Assembly: GCF_002741105.1 (NCBI RefSeq)
Contig: NZ_NIQU01000004.1
Coordinates: 1 to 64,000, forward strand
From: Pseudomonas sediminis
GTDB lineage: Bacteria; Pseudomonadota; Gammaproteobacteria; Pseudomonadales; Pseudomonadaceae
Direction of reading: 5' to 3'
DNA length: 64,000 nucleotides
Both the position numbers and the translations under genes were made by a program. The notes under the pieces are model-generated. The model searched no databases. It had not been told where the DNA came from and worked only from the letters and a program-made list of their open reading frames with translations. This document shows positions 1-8,489 of the stretch, in pieces (the first letter of the stretch is position 1; every line of letters begins with the position of its first letter).

Positions 1-206
1 GCCACGGTGGAGCCGTGGTAACCGTTGTCGCGGCCGATGATGATTTTCTTGTTCGGCTGGCCTTTGCATGCCCAGTAGTGGCGCACCAGACGCAGCATGG
101 TGTGCCACGGTGGAGCCGTGGTAACCGTTGTCGCGGCCGATGATGATTTTCTTGTTCGGCTGGCCTTTGCATGCCCAGTAGTGGCGCACCAGACGCAGCA
201 TGGTGT
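1..206. repeat. Perfect 103-bp direct tandem duplication
   Basis: Bases 1-103 and 104-206 are identical. Both copies start with GCCACGGTGGAGCC and end with CAGCATGGTGT. The unit lies inside spuC and shifts its frame by one base. The first copy begins exactly at the window edge, which is what an assembly overlap artefact would also give. Confidence 0.95.
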
Positions 207-588
207 CATTGCCTTCCGAACCCGAACCGGTGAAGAACACGTGGTTCATGCCGGCTGGCGCCAGCTGGGAAATGGCGTGGGCCAACTCAAGCACCGGCGG
301 GTGCGCGGTCTGGAAGAAGGTGTTGTAGAACGGCAGCTGCAGCATCTGCTTGGCGGCGGCGGCGACCAGCTCCTCGCGACCATAGCCGACGGCCACGCAC
401 CACAAGCCGGCCATGCCATCGAGGATCTTGTTGCCCTCGCTGTCCCACAGATGCACGCCCTTGGCCTCGGTGATGATGCGCGGGCCATTTTCGGCCAGCT
501 GCTTGTAATCACTGAACGGCGCCAGGTGGTGGGCCTTGCTCAGGGCCTGCCACTGGGCAGTCTTGGGATTGTTCGCTTGCTTGTTCAT
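1..588 (-). pseudogene. spuC: Putrescine-pyruvate aminotransferase, 5' part, with internal duplication
   Basis: The minus strand from the ATG at 588 encodes the N-terminus of a class III PLP aminotransferase of the SpuC type, which moves the amino group of putrescine or other polyamines to pyruvate. Recognisable stretches are DYKQLAENGPRIITEAKG, WDSEGNKILDGMAGLWC and NHVFFTGSGSEGNDTM, the last one being the cofactor phosphate-binding region. At about residue 160 (DNGYHGSTVA) the frame is broken, because bases 1-103 repeat bases 104-206 exactly and 103 is not a multiple of three. Either the gene is disrupted or the repeat is an assembly artefact at a contig edge. The rest of the gene lies outside the window. 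It is 85 bp downstream of spuB and in the same direction. Confidence 0.85.
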
Positions 589-642
589 TGCCAACACCTT
601 GCTAACACGCAGCGCCAGCGGCGCTACGCAGAGATTCGTGGC

Positions 643-667
643 ACCGGCCGCACCAGGCGCGGCCGGT
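643..667 (-). terminator. Hairpin between spuB and spuC
   Basis: ACCGGCCGC at 643-651 pairs perfectly with GCGGCCGGT at 659-667 around a 7-base loop. There is no T tract, so this may be an attenuator or an mRNA-stabilising hairpin within the spuB-spuC transcript rather than a full terminator. Confidence 0.4.
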
Positions 668-673
668 AGCCCA

Positions 674-2032
674 TTACACCGACAGCAGGAGGAACTCGCG
701 CTCCCAGGAACTGATCACGCGCTTAAAGTTCTCGTGCTCGGCACGCTTGACCGCGACATAGCCACGGATGAACTTCTCGCCGAGGAATTTCTCGGCGTCC
801 TTGCACGCTTCCATCCGCTCCAGGGCGCTCTCGATGGTCACCGGCAGGCGCAGGTTGCGACGCTCGTAACCACGGCCCTTGACCGGTGCACCGGGTCTCA
901 CCCCGCCGACCATACCCATGTAGCCGCACAGCAGAGTGGCTGCCAGCACCAGGTACGGGTTGGCGTCAGCGCCAGCCAGGCGGTTTTCCACGCGACGGTT
1001 CTGCGGAGTCGCCTCAGGCACGCGCAGGCCCACGGTACGGTTCTCCTCGCCCCATTCCACGTTCACCGGCGCCGAGGTATCGGGCAGGAAGCGGCGGAAC
1101 GAGTTGACGTTCGGTGCGAACAGCGGCAGCAGCTCGGGGATGTACTTCTGCAGTCCCCCGATGTGATGCATGAACAGCTCGCTCATCGTCCCGTCTTCGT
1201 TGGAGAAGATGTTCTTGCCGGTCTTGATGTCGACCACGCTCTGGTGGATGTGCATGGCGCTGCCCGGCTCGTCGGTGATCGGCTTGGCCATGAACGTGGC
1301 TGCCACGTCATGCTTGAGCGCGGCCTCACGCATGGTGCGCTTGAACACCAGAATCTGGTCGGCCAGGTGCAGCGCATCGCCATGACGGAAGTTGATTTCC
1401 ATCTGCGCCGGGCCTTCTTCGTGGATCAGGGTGTCCAGATCCAGGCCTTGCAGTTCGCACCAGTCATACATGTCTTCAAACAGCGGGTCGAACTCGTTGG
1501 CCGCGTCGATGGAGAAGCTCTGACGGCCGGTTTCCGGGCGGCCGGAGCGGCCAACAGGCGCCACCAACGGGAAGTCCGGGTCGCTGTTGCGTTTGGTCAG
1601 GTAGAACTCCATCTCCGGCGCGACGATGGGCTTCCAACCCTTGTCGGCATACATCTGCAACACCTTCTTGAGGATGTTGCGCGGCGACAGCTCGATGGGG
1701 TTGCCCTGCTTGTCGAACGTATCGTGGATCACCATGGCGGTGGGTTCGATGGCCCAGGGCACGACGAAGACAGCGTTGGGGTCCGGACGGCAGAACATGT
1801 CGATGTCCGCCTCATCCAGCAGGTCGTAATAGATGTCGTCCTCGACGTAGTCGCCGGTCACGGTCTGCAGCAGCACGCTCTCGGGGAGGCGCATGCCCTT
1901 CTCGTCGAGGAACTTGTTGGTCGGCGAGATCTTGCCGCGGGCAATGCCGGTCAGGTCGCTGATCAGGCATTCGACTTCGGTGATTTTGCGTTCTTTCAGC
2001 CAGCTCGTGAGCTGGTCTAACTTGGTACTCAT
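674..2032 (-). CDS. spuB: Gamma-glutamylpolyamine synthetase SpuB (glutamine synthetase family)
   Basis: 452 residues, the usual length for GlnA-like proteins. This family ligates glutamate to putrescine or related amines with ATP, the first step of the gamma-glutamylation route, in the cytoplasm. The beta-grasp N-domain (about 1-110) is followed by the catalytic domain with APEMEFYL (metal-binding Glu), EEGPAQMEINFRHGD, GSAMHIHQS (ammonia/glutamate-site His) and NPYLVLAATLLCGY. The tyrosine adenylylation loop of housekeeping GlnA is not apparent. The ATG at 2032 is preceded by GAGG (GAGGTCTCT). In P. aeruginosa spuA precedes spuB; here the upstream 500 bp hold no intact spuA. Confidence 0.93.
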   Translation of the reverse strand: MSTKLDQLTSWLKERKITEVECLISDLTGIARGKISPTNKFLDEKGMRLPESVLLQTVTGDYVEDDIYYDLLDEADIDMFCRPDPNAVFVVPWAIEPTAMVIHDTFDKQGNPIELSPRNILKKVLQMYADKGWKPIVAPEMEFYLTKRNSDPDFPLVAPVGRSGRPETGRQSFSIDAANEFDPLFEDMYDWCELQGLDLDTLIHEEGPAQMEINFRHGDALHLADQILVFKRTMREAALKHDVAATFMAKPITDEPGSAMHIHQSVVDIKTGKNIFSNEDGTMSELFMHHIGGLQKYIPELLPLFAPNVNSFRRFLPDTSAPVNVEWGEENRTVGLRVPEATPQNRRVENRLAGADANPYLVLAATLLCGYMGMVGGVRPGAPVKGRGYERRNLRLPVTIESALERMEACKDAEKFLGEKFIRGYVAVKRAEHENFKRVISSWEREFLLLSV

Positions 2033-2149
2033 AGAGACCTCAGGGTTGTAGAACCAACTAGGGTTATAGCCGGTTCAGCGTTGCCCCGCCTCCTCCCTGC
2101 AAGCCTCACCAAAGGCCTGGAAGAAGGCGAGATATTCGGGTGGATGCTA

Positions 2150-2542
2150 CTAGGGGTGCGACACCTCCGACACCCGACTTTGCACGCCACAGAAAGAAAA
2201 TCGCCCGCCCTTGCTCACCAAAACCGCACTGTCTAGCTCGCGGCATAGCGCGACCCCAACAAACCTGGAGCGTGGTTTGTGCAGTGCACGAAGCCGGCCA
2301 AGGGGCATTGCACGGCTGCGTACGCTATCGTGCAGGGTATTGAGTGAGCGAAAAACCTGATGACACAGACTGAGCGACGATAATGCCGCAGGGGAAAGAT
2401 GCTGCCGTGTTGCCGCGCCGCCAGGCATGCTGCCCCTGGTAACCCGCATGATGCGCAGGCCCGCCTCGCGAGCGAGGACAGAGGTAGCGTGACCGGTGGT
2501 GCTGGAACAAGCGCTGACGCCGATGGTCGGCAGGCAAAACAT
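2150..2542 (-). pseudogene. Possible remnant of spuA (gamma-glutamyl-amine hydrolase)
   Basis: The first dozen residues, MFCLPTIGVSAC, resemble the start of SpuA/PuuD class I glutamine-amidotransferase-like hydrolases, which begin near LPxIGVxxC. The remaining residues of the 130-codon frame show no amidotransferase motifs (no nucleophile elbow GxCRG, no catalytic HxE). Position and direction match spuA, directly upstream of spuB. This is a short match, so the assignment is an inference. Confidence 0.35.
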
Positions 2543-2589
2543 GAGACACCCGTATTATTGCTGTTATGGGTTTGAACCGAGCTTAGCCT

Positions 2590-2630
2590 TGTTCATTTTT
2601 TTACACAATAGCTCTGTAAAAAATTGAACA
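2590..2630. promoter_or_regulatory. 41-bp palindrome, probable polyamine repressor operator
   Basis: Two 16-bp arms, 2590-2605 and 2615-2630, are inverted with one mismatch around a 9-bp spacer. Read outward-in, each arm is TGTAAAAAAWTGAACA. This resembles the published E. coli PuuR box (AAAATATAATGAACA). It lies between spuI and the spuBC transcript, so one regulator could control both. PauR, the PuuR relative of P. aeruginosa, is the obvious candidate. Confidence 0.6.
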
Positions 2631-2817
2631 CACCCCACTGAGCACCCTGAAAAGACGCCGGTTGAACCACCCTGAAAGGCCTTGAAACGCCCCAAAAATG
2701 GCCATCACGCCCCACTACAGGGCATCATCGGGCCTGCTTGACAGTAAAGTGCGTTTCGGATTGACTCACACCCATGCAGTCGCATGATTGATATATTTAA
2801 CAAAAAGGTGTTGCATC

Positions 2818-4197
2818 ATGTCGGTACCCCCGCGTGCCGTTCAGCTTAACGAAGCGAACGCGTTCCTTAAGGAACATCCTGAGGTCCAGTTCGTCGACCT
2901 TCTTATTGCAGATATGAATGGCGTGGTGCGCGGCAAGCGCATCGATCGAAACGCCCTGCACAAGGTGTACGAGAAAGGCATCAACCTGCCCGCCTCGCTC
3001 TTTGCGCTCGACATCAACGGCTCCACCGTCGAAAGCACCGGCCTTGGCCTGGACATCGGCGACGCCGACCGTATCTGCTTCCCCATCCCCAATACCCTGT
3101 GCAACGAGCCCTGGCAGAAGCGCCCCACTGCGCAACTGCTGATGACCATGCACGAGCTGGACGGCACGCCTTTCTTCGCCGACCCGCGCGAGGTATTGCG
3201 CCAGGTGGTACAGAAGTTCGACGAACTGGGCCTGCGTATCTGCGCAGCCTTCGAACTGGAGTTCTACCTGATCGACCAGGAGAACGTGAACGGGCGCCCG
3301 CAGCCACCACGCTCGCCGATCTCCGGCAAGCGCCCGCACTCGACTCAGGTCTACCTGATCGATGACCTCGACGAGTACGTCGACTGCCTGCAGGACATGC
3401 TCGAAGCCGCCAAGGAGCAGGACATCCCGGCCGACGCCATCGTCAAGGAAAGTGCCCCGGCGCAGTTCGAGGTCAACCTGCACCACGTCGAAGACGCCAT
3501 CAAGGCCTGCGACTACGCACTGCTGCTCAAGCGCCTGATCAAGAACATCGCCTACGACCATGAGATGGACTCCACCTTCATGGCCAAGCCCTATCCGGGC
3601 CAGGCGGGCAATGGTCTGCACGTGCACATCTCGCTGCTCGACAAGAAGACCGGCAAGAACATCTTCGCTGCCGAAGATCCGCTGGAGAACACCTCGCTGC
3701 GTCATGCCGTCGGCGGCATCCTCGACACCATGTCCGCGTCGATGGCGTTCCTCTGCCCCAACGTCAACTCGTACCGCCGCTTCGGTGCACAGTTCTACGT
3801 GCCCAACGCACCGAGCTGGGCACTGGACAACCGCACCGTAGCCGTGCGCGTGCCGACTGGCAGCGCCGATGCTGTACGCATCGAGCACCGCGTCGCCGGT
3901 GCCGACGCCAACCCATACCTGATGCTGGCGTCGATCCTCGCCGGTATCCACCACGGTCTGACCAACCAGATCGAACCGGGCGAGCCGATCGAAGGCAACT
4001 CCTACGAACAGCTCGAACAGAGCCTGCCGAACAACTTGCGCGATGCCCTGCGCGAGCTGGACGACAGCGAAGTGCTGAACAAATACATCGATCCGAAGTA
4101 CATCGACATCTTCGTCGCGTGCAAGGAAGCCGAGCTGGAGGAGTTCGAAACCACCATCTCCGACCTCGAGTACAACTGGTACCTGCACACCGTGTAA
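2818..4197 (+). CDS. spuI: Gamma-glutamylpolyamine synthetase SpuI (glutamine synthetase family)
   Basis: 459 residues from ATG 2818, chosen because AGGTG at 2806-2810 is well placed; an in-frame TTG at 2788 has no such site. It is a second GlnA-like amine ligase, homologous to but divergent from SpuB. Motifs are AAFELEFYL, KESAPAQFEVNLHH, GNGLHVHISLLDKKTGKN, NRTVAVRVP and ADANPYLMLASILAG. The two ligases probably accept different amines (putrescine, cadaverine, diaminopropane, spermidine). It is divergent from spuB and is followed by a strong terminator at 4206. Confidence 0.93.
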   Translation: MSVPPRAVQLNEANAFLKEHPEVQFVDLLIADMNGVVRGKRIDRNALHKVYEKGINLPASLFALDINGSTVESTGLGLDIGDADRICFPIPNTLCNEPWQKRPTAQLLMTMHELDGTPFFADPREVLRQVVQKFDELGLRICAAFELEFYLIDQENVNGRPQPPRSPISGKRPHSTQVYLIDDLDEYVDCLQDMLEAAKEQDIPADAIVKESAPAQFEVNLHHVEDAIKACDYALLLKRLIKNIAYDHEMDSTFMAKPYPGQAGNGLHVHISLLDKKTGKNIFAAEDPLENTSLRHAVGGILDTMSASMAFLCPNVNSYRRFGAQFYVPNAPSWALDNRTVAVRVPTGSADAVRIEHRVAGADANPYLMLASILAGIHHGLTNQIEPGEPIEGNSYEQLEQSLPNNLRDALRELDDSEVLNKYIDPKYIDIFVACKEAELEEFETTISDLEYNWYLHTV

Positions 4198-4205
4198 AAC
4201 CGAGA

Positions 4206-4233
4206 AAGCCGGCCGCAGAGCCGGCTTCTTTTT
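4206..4233 (+). terminator. Rho-independent terminator of spuI
   Basis: The stem AAGCCGGC (4206-4213) and GCCGGCTT (4220-4227) closes a 6-base loop and is followed by CTTTTT at 4228-4233, nine bases after the spuI stop codon. Confidence 0.9.
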
Positions 4234-4367
4234 GCCTGCCAACTGCCTGCTCCAGTGCTCTGCACCGGGGCCAGCGGTTCGCCGCACGGCGACTCCGCTG
4301 ACATGAATCAACCCCCGGCGCCCAAGACCGCCGGATACTGTTGCCTTCATCCATCGGGGAGCTACTC

Positions 4368-5426
4368 ATGCAACGCGTTTTTGCCGCCGTCCTGCTAGGC
4401 CTGAGCTGTGGCCTGGCCCAGGCCGCCGACAGCATTCGGGTCTACAACTGGAACGATTACATCGCGCCGCAGGTGCTGGAAAACTTCACGCGCGACACCG
4501 GTATCGAAGTCGAGTACCACACCTTCGCCAGTGCCGAAGAACTGAGCGCAGCGCTGAACAGCGGCCAACCCATCGACATCGCGGTGCCCTCGCACAACGA
4601 TCTGCCAGGGCTGATCGCCAGTGGCCGTATTCGTCCGCTGGATTTCAACCTGTTACCCAACCGCACACACCTCGACAAGCAGTTGCTCAGCAAGCTGGCC
4701 GCGGTCGACCCGCAGAATCAGCACGCCGTGCCGTACCTGTGGGGCGCGGTCGGCCTGGCGATTAACACGCCGCAGGCCGAGGCTGCCTATGGCGGACCAC
4801 TGCCGGACAGCTGGAGCCTGCTGTTCGATGCCAAACAGAGCGCGCGCCTGGCCAGTTGCGGCATCAGCGTGCTGGATGCGCCAGATGAAACCCTGTCACT
4901 GCTGCTCAACTACCAGGGCCGCAGCCTTGCCCGCAGCGCACCAAGCCGAGTCGAGCGCGCCGGCGGAGTGCTCGAGGCACTACGCCCAAACCTGCGCTAC
5001 GTCGACAGCGAGCGCTATATCGAAGATCTCAGCAGCGGCCACTTGTGCCTGGCCATGGCCTGGGTCGGCGACGCCCTTGCCGCAGCGCAGGCCGGCCAGC
5101 CGGTACGCTTCGTGGTACCGGACGAAGGCTCGGTGCTGTTCATCGACAACCTGGTGATTCCTGCCAACGCCGCTCGGCCGGACCTCGCTCACCGCTTCAT
5201 CGACTACCTGATGCAACCGCAGATCATCGCCCAGATCACCGCCGAGACGCTCTACCCCAACGGTAATGCAGACTCCGCGCAGTTCATCGACAGCGCCCTG
5301 CTGGCGCAGCCCGGCCTGTACCCGGATCAGGACACCAAACGCCGCCTGTATCCGCTGGAAGTCCTTTCGGAGAAACATGCGCAGGTGCGCAGCAACGTCT
5401 GGCAGCGCTTTCGCGACGGTAGCTGA
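4368..5426 (+). CDS. Periplasmic polyamine-binding protein (PotF/SpuD family)
   Basis: 352 residues from ATG 4368, which has GGGGAG at 4357-4362; an upstream in-frame TTG lacks a site. The N-terminus is a Sec signal peptide ending LAQA/ADS. The mature protein begins IRVYNWNDYIAPQVLENF, the hallmark of PotD/PotF-type solute-binding proteins. No permease or ATPase genes adjoin it, so it either feeds a transporter encoded elsewhere or acts in sensing. Its neighbours match the gene between aguR and spuI in P. aeruginosa. The exact ligand (putrescine, spermidine or agmatine) cannot be read from the sequence. Confidence 0.88.
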   Translation: MQRVFAAVLLGLSCGLAQAADSIRVYNWNDYIAPQVLENFTRDTGIEVEYHTFASAEELSAALNSGQPIDIAVPSHNDLPGLIASGRIRPLDFNLLPNRTHLDKQLLSKLAAVDPQNQHAVPYLWGAVGLAINTPQAEAAYGGPLPDSWSLLFDAKQSARLASCGISVLDAPDETLSLLLNYQGRSLARSAPSRVERAGGVLEALRPNLRYVDSERYIEDLSSGHLCLAMAWVGDALAAAQAGQPVRFVVPDEGSVLFIDNLVIPANAARPDLAHRFIDYLMQPQIIAQITAETLYPNGNADSAQFIDSALLAQPGLYPDQDTKRRLYPLEVLSEKHAQVRSNVWQRFRDGS

Positions 5427-5500
5427 GGCGTGTACGGCGATGCTTGCCTCGCCGCCGCCTGCTGACGTCCAATAGCGCCTCGACCCACGAGGACTCAGCC

Positions 5501-6142
5501 ATGTCGCGCCCCGCCAGCACCCGCAAGCCACGCGCCAGCAGCCAGGCACGGATCGCCGTGATACTGGCGGCAGCACGCGAACTGCTGGCCGAGCAGGGCA
5601 TGGCCAACCTGTCGATCTACACGGTGGCCGAGCACGCAGGCATTCCACCGTCGTCGGTGTACCACTTCTTCGCCAGCGTGCCGACACTGCTCGAAGGGCT
5701 GACTGCAGACGTGCACTCAGCCTTTCGCGCCTGCCTGCAGGAGCCGGTCGAACACGCCAGCCTGAACACCTGGCATGACCTGTCGCGCATCGTCGAACAA
5801 CGTATGCTGGGCATCTACGCGCGCGACGCCGCAGCGCGCCAGCTGATCCTCGCCCAGCATGGCCTGGCCGAGGTAACCCAGGCCGACCATCAGCATGACA
5901 TCGAACTGGGCCGCCTGATGCAGGCGCTGTTCGACCGCCACTTCCCCCTGCCGCAGTTACCGATAGATATCGATGTCTTCGCCCTGGCCATGGAGCTGGG
6001 TGATCGCGTCTATGCCCGCTCCGTACAGCTGCACGGCGAAATCACGCCACGCCTGGCCGAGGAAGGCATGCGCGTATTCGACGCCTACCTGGGCCTGTAC
6101 CTGCCGGCCGCGCTGCCGAAAAGACCTGCACCGCTGGCGTAA
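5501..6142 (+). CDS. aguR: TetR-family regulator of agmatine catabolism
   Basis: 213 residues from ATG 5501, with CACGAGG just upstream; the frame is open further 5' but without a site. The N-terminal helix-turn-helix of TetR type spans about residues 15-60 (ARELLAEQGMANLSIYTVAEHAG, then SSVYHFFAS), followed by an all-helical ligand domain. In P. aeruginosa AguR represses aguBA and is released by agmatine or N-carbamoylputrescine; assignment here rests on position directly upstream of aguB and on family. The likely operators are the 12-bp motifs at 6248-6322. Confidence 0.8.
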   Translation: MSRPASTRKPRASSQARIAVILAAARELLAEQGMANLSIYTVAEHAGIPPSSVYHFFASVPTLLEGLTADVHSAFRACLQEPVEHASLNTWHDLSRIVEQRMLGIYARDAAARQLILAQHGLAEVTQADHQHDIELGRLMQALFDRHFPLPQLPIDIDVFALAMELGDRVYARSVQLHGEITPRLAEEGMRVFDAYLGLYLPAALPKRPAPLA

Positions 6143-6148
6143 TCCCCC

Positions 6149-6211
6149 GTAGGGTGCGCCGTGCGCACCGATGACATCTGACGGCGTGGCCGATCGCTGC
6201 GCGCACCCTAA
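6149..6211. repeat. 63-bp palindromic intergenic element (TAGGGTGCGC type), copy 1
   Basis: It starts GTAGGGTGCGCCGTGCGCACC at 6149 and ends GCGCACCCTA at 6201-6210, so the outer arms are inverted repeats and the left arm is itself a small palindrome. Related copies lie at 7286-7348, 17425-17485 and, partly, 37910. Confidence 0.8.
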
Positions 6212-6247
6212 GCGGCCTGTGCCCCTACGACCGAACCAATATAAATC

Positions 6248-6322
6248 CGATAAAAATCGTATTAATTTTGCTAATTCAACAAAAAGCACCTTCTAATACC
6301 GATATTTATCGGATATAAATCG
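6248..6322. promoter_or_regulatory. Triplicated 12-bp operator-like motif upstream of aguB
   Basis: Three copies of CGATAWWWATCG are present: CGATAAAAATCG at 6248-6259, CGATATTTATCG at 6300-6311 and GGATATAAATCG at 6311-6322 (first base off consensus). They sit in an A/T-rich stretch 80-160 bp before aguB. A TAATAC at 6294-6299, usable as a -10 box, abuts the second copy, so binding there would block transcription. AguR is the obvious binder; this is an inference. Confidence 0.6.
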
Positions 6323-6404
6323 ATCATCCAGCCTTGGCCAAGTCCAGCCACGGCACTCTGAATGGGCCGCCAAAGCGGCCTGCGAACGAGCCAAGAGGTG
6401 CTTT

Positions 6405-7289
6405 ATGTCCCGTATCGTTACCGTCGCTGCGACCCAGATGGCCTGCTCCTGGGATACGCCCGCGAACATCGCCAATGCCGAGAGGCTGGTACGCCAGGCT
6501 GCCGCACAGGGCGCGCAGATCATCCTGATCCAGGAGCTGTTCGAGGCTCCCTACTTCTGCCAGAAGCCCAACGCCGACTACACCCAGCTGGCGACCACGG
6601 TGGAGGAAAATCCGGCTATCACGCACTTCCAGGAAGTTGCCGCCGAACTGAAGGTAGTGCTGCCGATCAGCTTCTTCGAACGCGCCGGTCGCGCCCGCTT
6701 CAACAGCATCGCCATCCTCGATGCCGACGGCACTAATCTCGGGATTTATCGAAAAAGCCATATTCCCGATGGCCCCGGCTACCACGAGAAGTACTACTTC
6801 AACCCGGGCGATACCGGCTTCAAGGTCTGGGACACCGCTTATGCCCGTATCGGCGTGGGTATCTGCTGGGATCAGTGGTTCCCCGAGTGTGCACGCAGCA
6901 TGGCGCTGATGGGCGCAGAGATTCTCTTCTACCCCACCGCTATCGGCAGCGAGCCGCACGATGCCAACATCACCTCGCGCGAGCACTGGCAGCGTGTGCA
7001 ACAGGGCCATGCCGGCGCCAACCTGATGCCGCTGGTGGCCAGCAACCGCATCGGCCGCGAGGAGCAGGACGGCTACGACATCACCTTCTACGGCAGCTCG
7101 TTCATCGCCAACCAGTTCGGCGAGAAAGTCGAGGAGCTGAACCAGACCGAGGAAGGCGTGCTGGTGCACAGCTTCGACCTGAGCGAACTGGAGAAGGTAC
7201 GCACCGCCTGGGGTGTGTTCCGCGACCGCCGGCCGAACCTATACTGGCCGCTTTCCACGCTCGACGGTGAAACACCCTCGATCCCGTAG
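6405..7289 (+). CDS. aguB: N-carbamoylputrescine amidohydrolase
   Basis: 294 residues. This nitrilase-superfamily enzyme hydrolyses N-carbamoylputrescine to putrescine, CO2 and ammonia in the cytoplasm. The catalytic triad is visible: Glu44 (LIQELFE), Lys117 ([12 protein letters not shown]) and Cys154 ([10 protein letters not shown]). AAGAGGTG at 6393-6400 supports ATG 6405. Its stop codon (7287-7289) lies inside a dispersed palindromic repeat. It is followed 70 bp later by aguA, and the pair converts agmatine to putrescine, which feeds the spu enzymes. Confidence 0.96.
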   Translation: MSRIVTVAATQMACSWDTPANIANAERLVRQAAAQGAQIILIQELFEAPYFCQKPNADYTQLATTVEENPAITHFQEVAAELKVVLPISFFERAGRARFNSIAILDADGTNLGIYRKSHIPDGPGYHEKYYFNPGDTGFKVWDTAYARIGVGICWDQWFPECARSMALMGAEILFYPTAIGSEPHDANITSREHWQRVQQGHAGANLMPLVASNRIGREEQDGYDITFYGSSFIANQFGEKVEELNQTEEGVLVHSFDLSELEKVRTAWGVFRDRRPNLYWPLSTLDGETPSIP

Positions 7290-7348
7290 GGTGCGCTGTG
7301 CGCACCTAGCCCTCCAAACACTTTGCCGGTGCGCATGGCGCACTCTAC
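7286..7348. repeat. 63-bp palindromic intergenic element, copy 2
   Basis: GTAGGGTGCGC at 7286-7296 is inverted at 7338-7348 (GCGCACTCTAC, one mismatch). The element has the same length as copy 1 and fills the aguB-aguA gap. It supplies the TAG stop codon of aguB. Confidence 0.8.
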
Positions 7349-7359
7349 GGAAGCGAAAT

Positions 7360-8466
7360 ATGACCACTCTGACCACGACTCCACGCGCCGATGGCTTCCG
7401 CATGCCGGCGGAATGGGAAACCCACAGCAAGACCTGGATGGTCTGGCCCGAGCGCCCGGACAACTGGCGCAACGGCGGCAAGCCGGCACAGGCCGCCTTC
7501 GCCGCGGTGGCCAAGGCCATTGCCCAGTTCGAGCCGGTGACCCTCTGCGTGTCCGCAGCGCAGTATGAAAACGCCCGCGCGCGCCTGGACGACGCCAATA
7601 TCCGCCTGGTTGAAATCACCACCGACGACGCCTGGGTGCGCGACACCGGCCCGACCTTCGTCACCAGCGCCAGCGGCGAAGTGCGCGGCGTGGACTGGGC
7701 GTTCAACGCCTGGGGCGGCTTCGACGGTGGCCTGTACTGGCCCTGGCTGCGTGACGACCAGGTGGCACGCAAGGTTCTCGAGATCGAAGGCTGCAAGCGT
7801 TACCGCACCGAGGGCTTCGTACTCGAAGGTGGCTCGATCCATGTCGATGGCGAAGGCACCTTGATCACCACCGAAGAGTGCCTGCTGAACAAGAACCGCA
7901 ACCCGCACCTGTCGCGCGAAGAAATCGAAACCGTGCTGCGCGAGCACCTGGCCATCGACACGGTGATCTGGCTGCCGGACGGTCTGTACAACGACGAAAC
8001 CGACGGCCACGTCGACAACTTCTGCTGTTACGTGCGCCCCGGTGAAGTGCTGCTGGCCTGGACCGACGATGTGAATGACCCCAACTACCCGCGCTGCCAG
8101 GCCGCCATGCGCGTACTGGAAAGCGTGCACGACGCCAAGGGGCGTCAGCTGACCGTGCACAAGATGCCCATTCCAGGCCCGATTCATGCCACTGCCGAAG
8201 AGTGCGCGGGCGTCGACATGGTCGACGGCAGCCAAGAGCGCAGCCCAGAAGTTCGCCTGGCCGGCTCCTACGTGAACTTCCTTATCGTCAACGGCGGCAT
8301 CGTCGCGCCGAGCTTCGATGATCCGAAGGACGAGGAGGCCCGCACTATCCTCCAGCGCATTTTCCCCGAGCATCGCGTGGTGATGGTGCCGGGCCGCGAG
8401 ATCCTTCTGGGCGGCGGCAATATCCACTGCATCACCCAGCAGCAGCCAGCCCCACAAGGCAGTTGA
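7360..8466 (+). CDS. aguA: Agmatine deiminase
   Basis: 368 residues from ATG 7360. It hydrolyses agmatine to N-carbamoylputrescine and ammonia and belongs to the peptidyl-arginine-deiminase-like guanidine-modifying superfamily. The nucleophile is Cys357 in [12 protein letters not shown]; substrate and acid/base residues sit in [23 protein letters not shown] and [13 protein letters not shown]. Length and catalytic Cys number agree with P. aeruginosa AguA. A weak AAGCGAAAT precedes the start. The frame is open upstream through the repeat element, but that part is not conserved sequence. Confidence 0.96.
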   Translation: MTTLTTTPRADGFRMPAEWETHSKTWMVWPERPDNWRNGGKPAQAAFAAVAKAIAQFEPVTLCVSAAQYENARARLDDANIRLVEITTDDAWVRDTGPTFVTSASGEVRGVDWAFNAWGGFDGGLYWPWLRDDQVARKVLEIEGCKRYRTEGFVLEGGSIHVDGEGTLITTEECLLNKNRNPHLSREEIETVLREHLAIDTVIWLPDGLYNDETDGHVDNFCCYVRPGEVLLAWTDDVNDPNYPRCQAAMRVLESVHDAKGRQLTVHKMPIPGPIHATAEECAGVDMVDGSQERSPEVRLAGSYVNFLIVNGGIVAPSFDDPKDEEARTILQRIFPEHRVVMVPGREILLGGGNIHCITQQQPAPQGS

Positions 8467-8489
8467 AAAGTACTCTGAAGGCCTTCAAG

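Larger units (their letters stand above)
2033..2787. other. 755-bp divergent intergenic region at the expected spuA position
   Basis: No intact gene of good quality is seen. On the minus strand an ORF from ATG 2542 to 2150 begins with MFCLPTIGVSAC and then loses resemblance to any family. Bases 2590-2630 form a long palindrome. The segment 2560-2640 is distinctly A/T-rich and probably carries the divergent promoters of spuI and the spu(A)BC transcript. Confidence 0.6.

Noticed and set aside
2738..2795. TTGACA at 2738 and TTGACT at 2761 as spuI promoters
   Set aside because: Neither has an acceptable -10 hexamer 16-18 bp downstream; CbrB/RpoN-type control was also considered but no -24/-12 element was found.
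2797..4350. Long minus-strand frame opposite spuI (517 codons)
   Set aside because: Low-complexity translation without family motifs; it results from high third-position GC in the real gene on the other strand.
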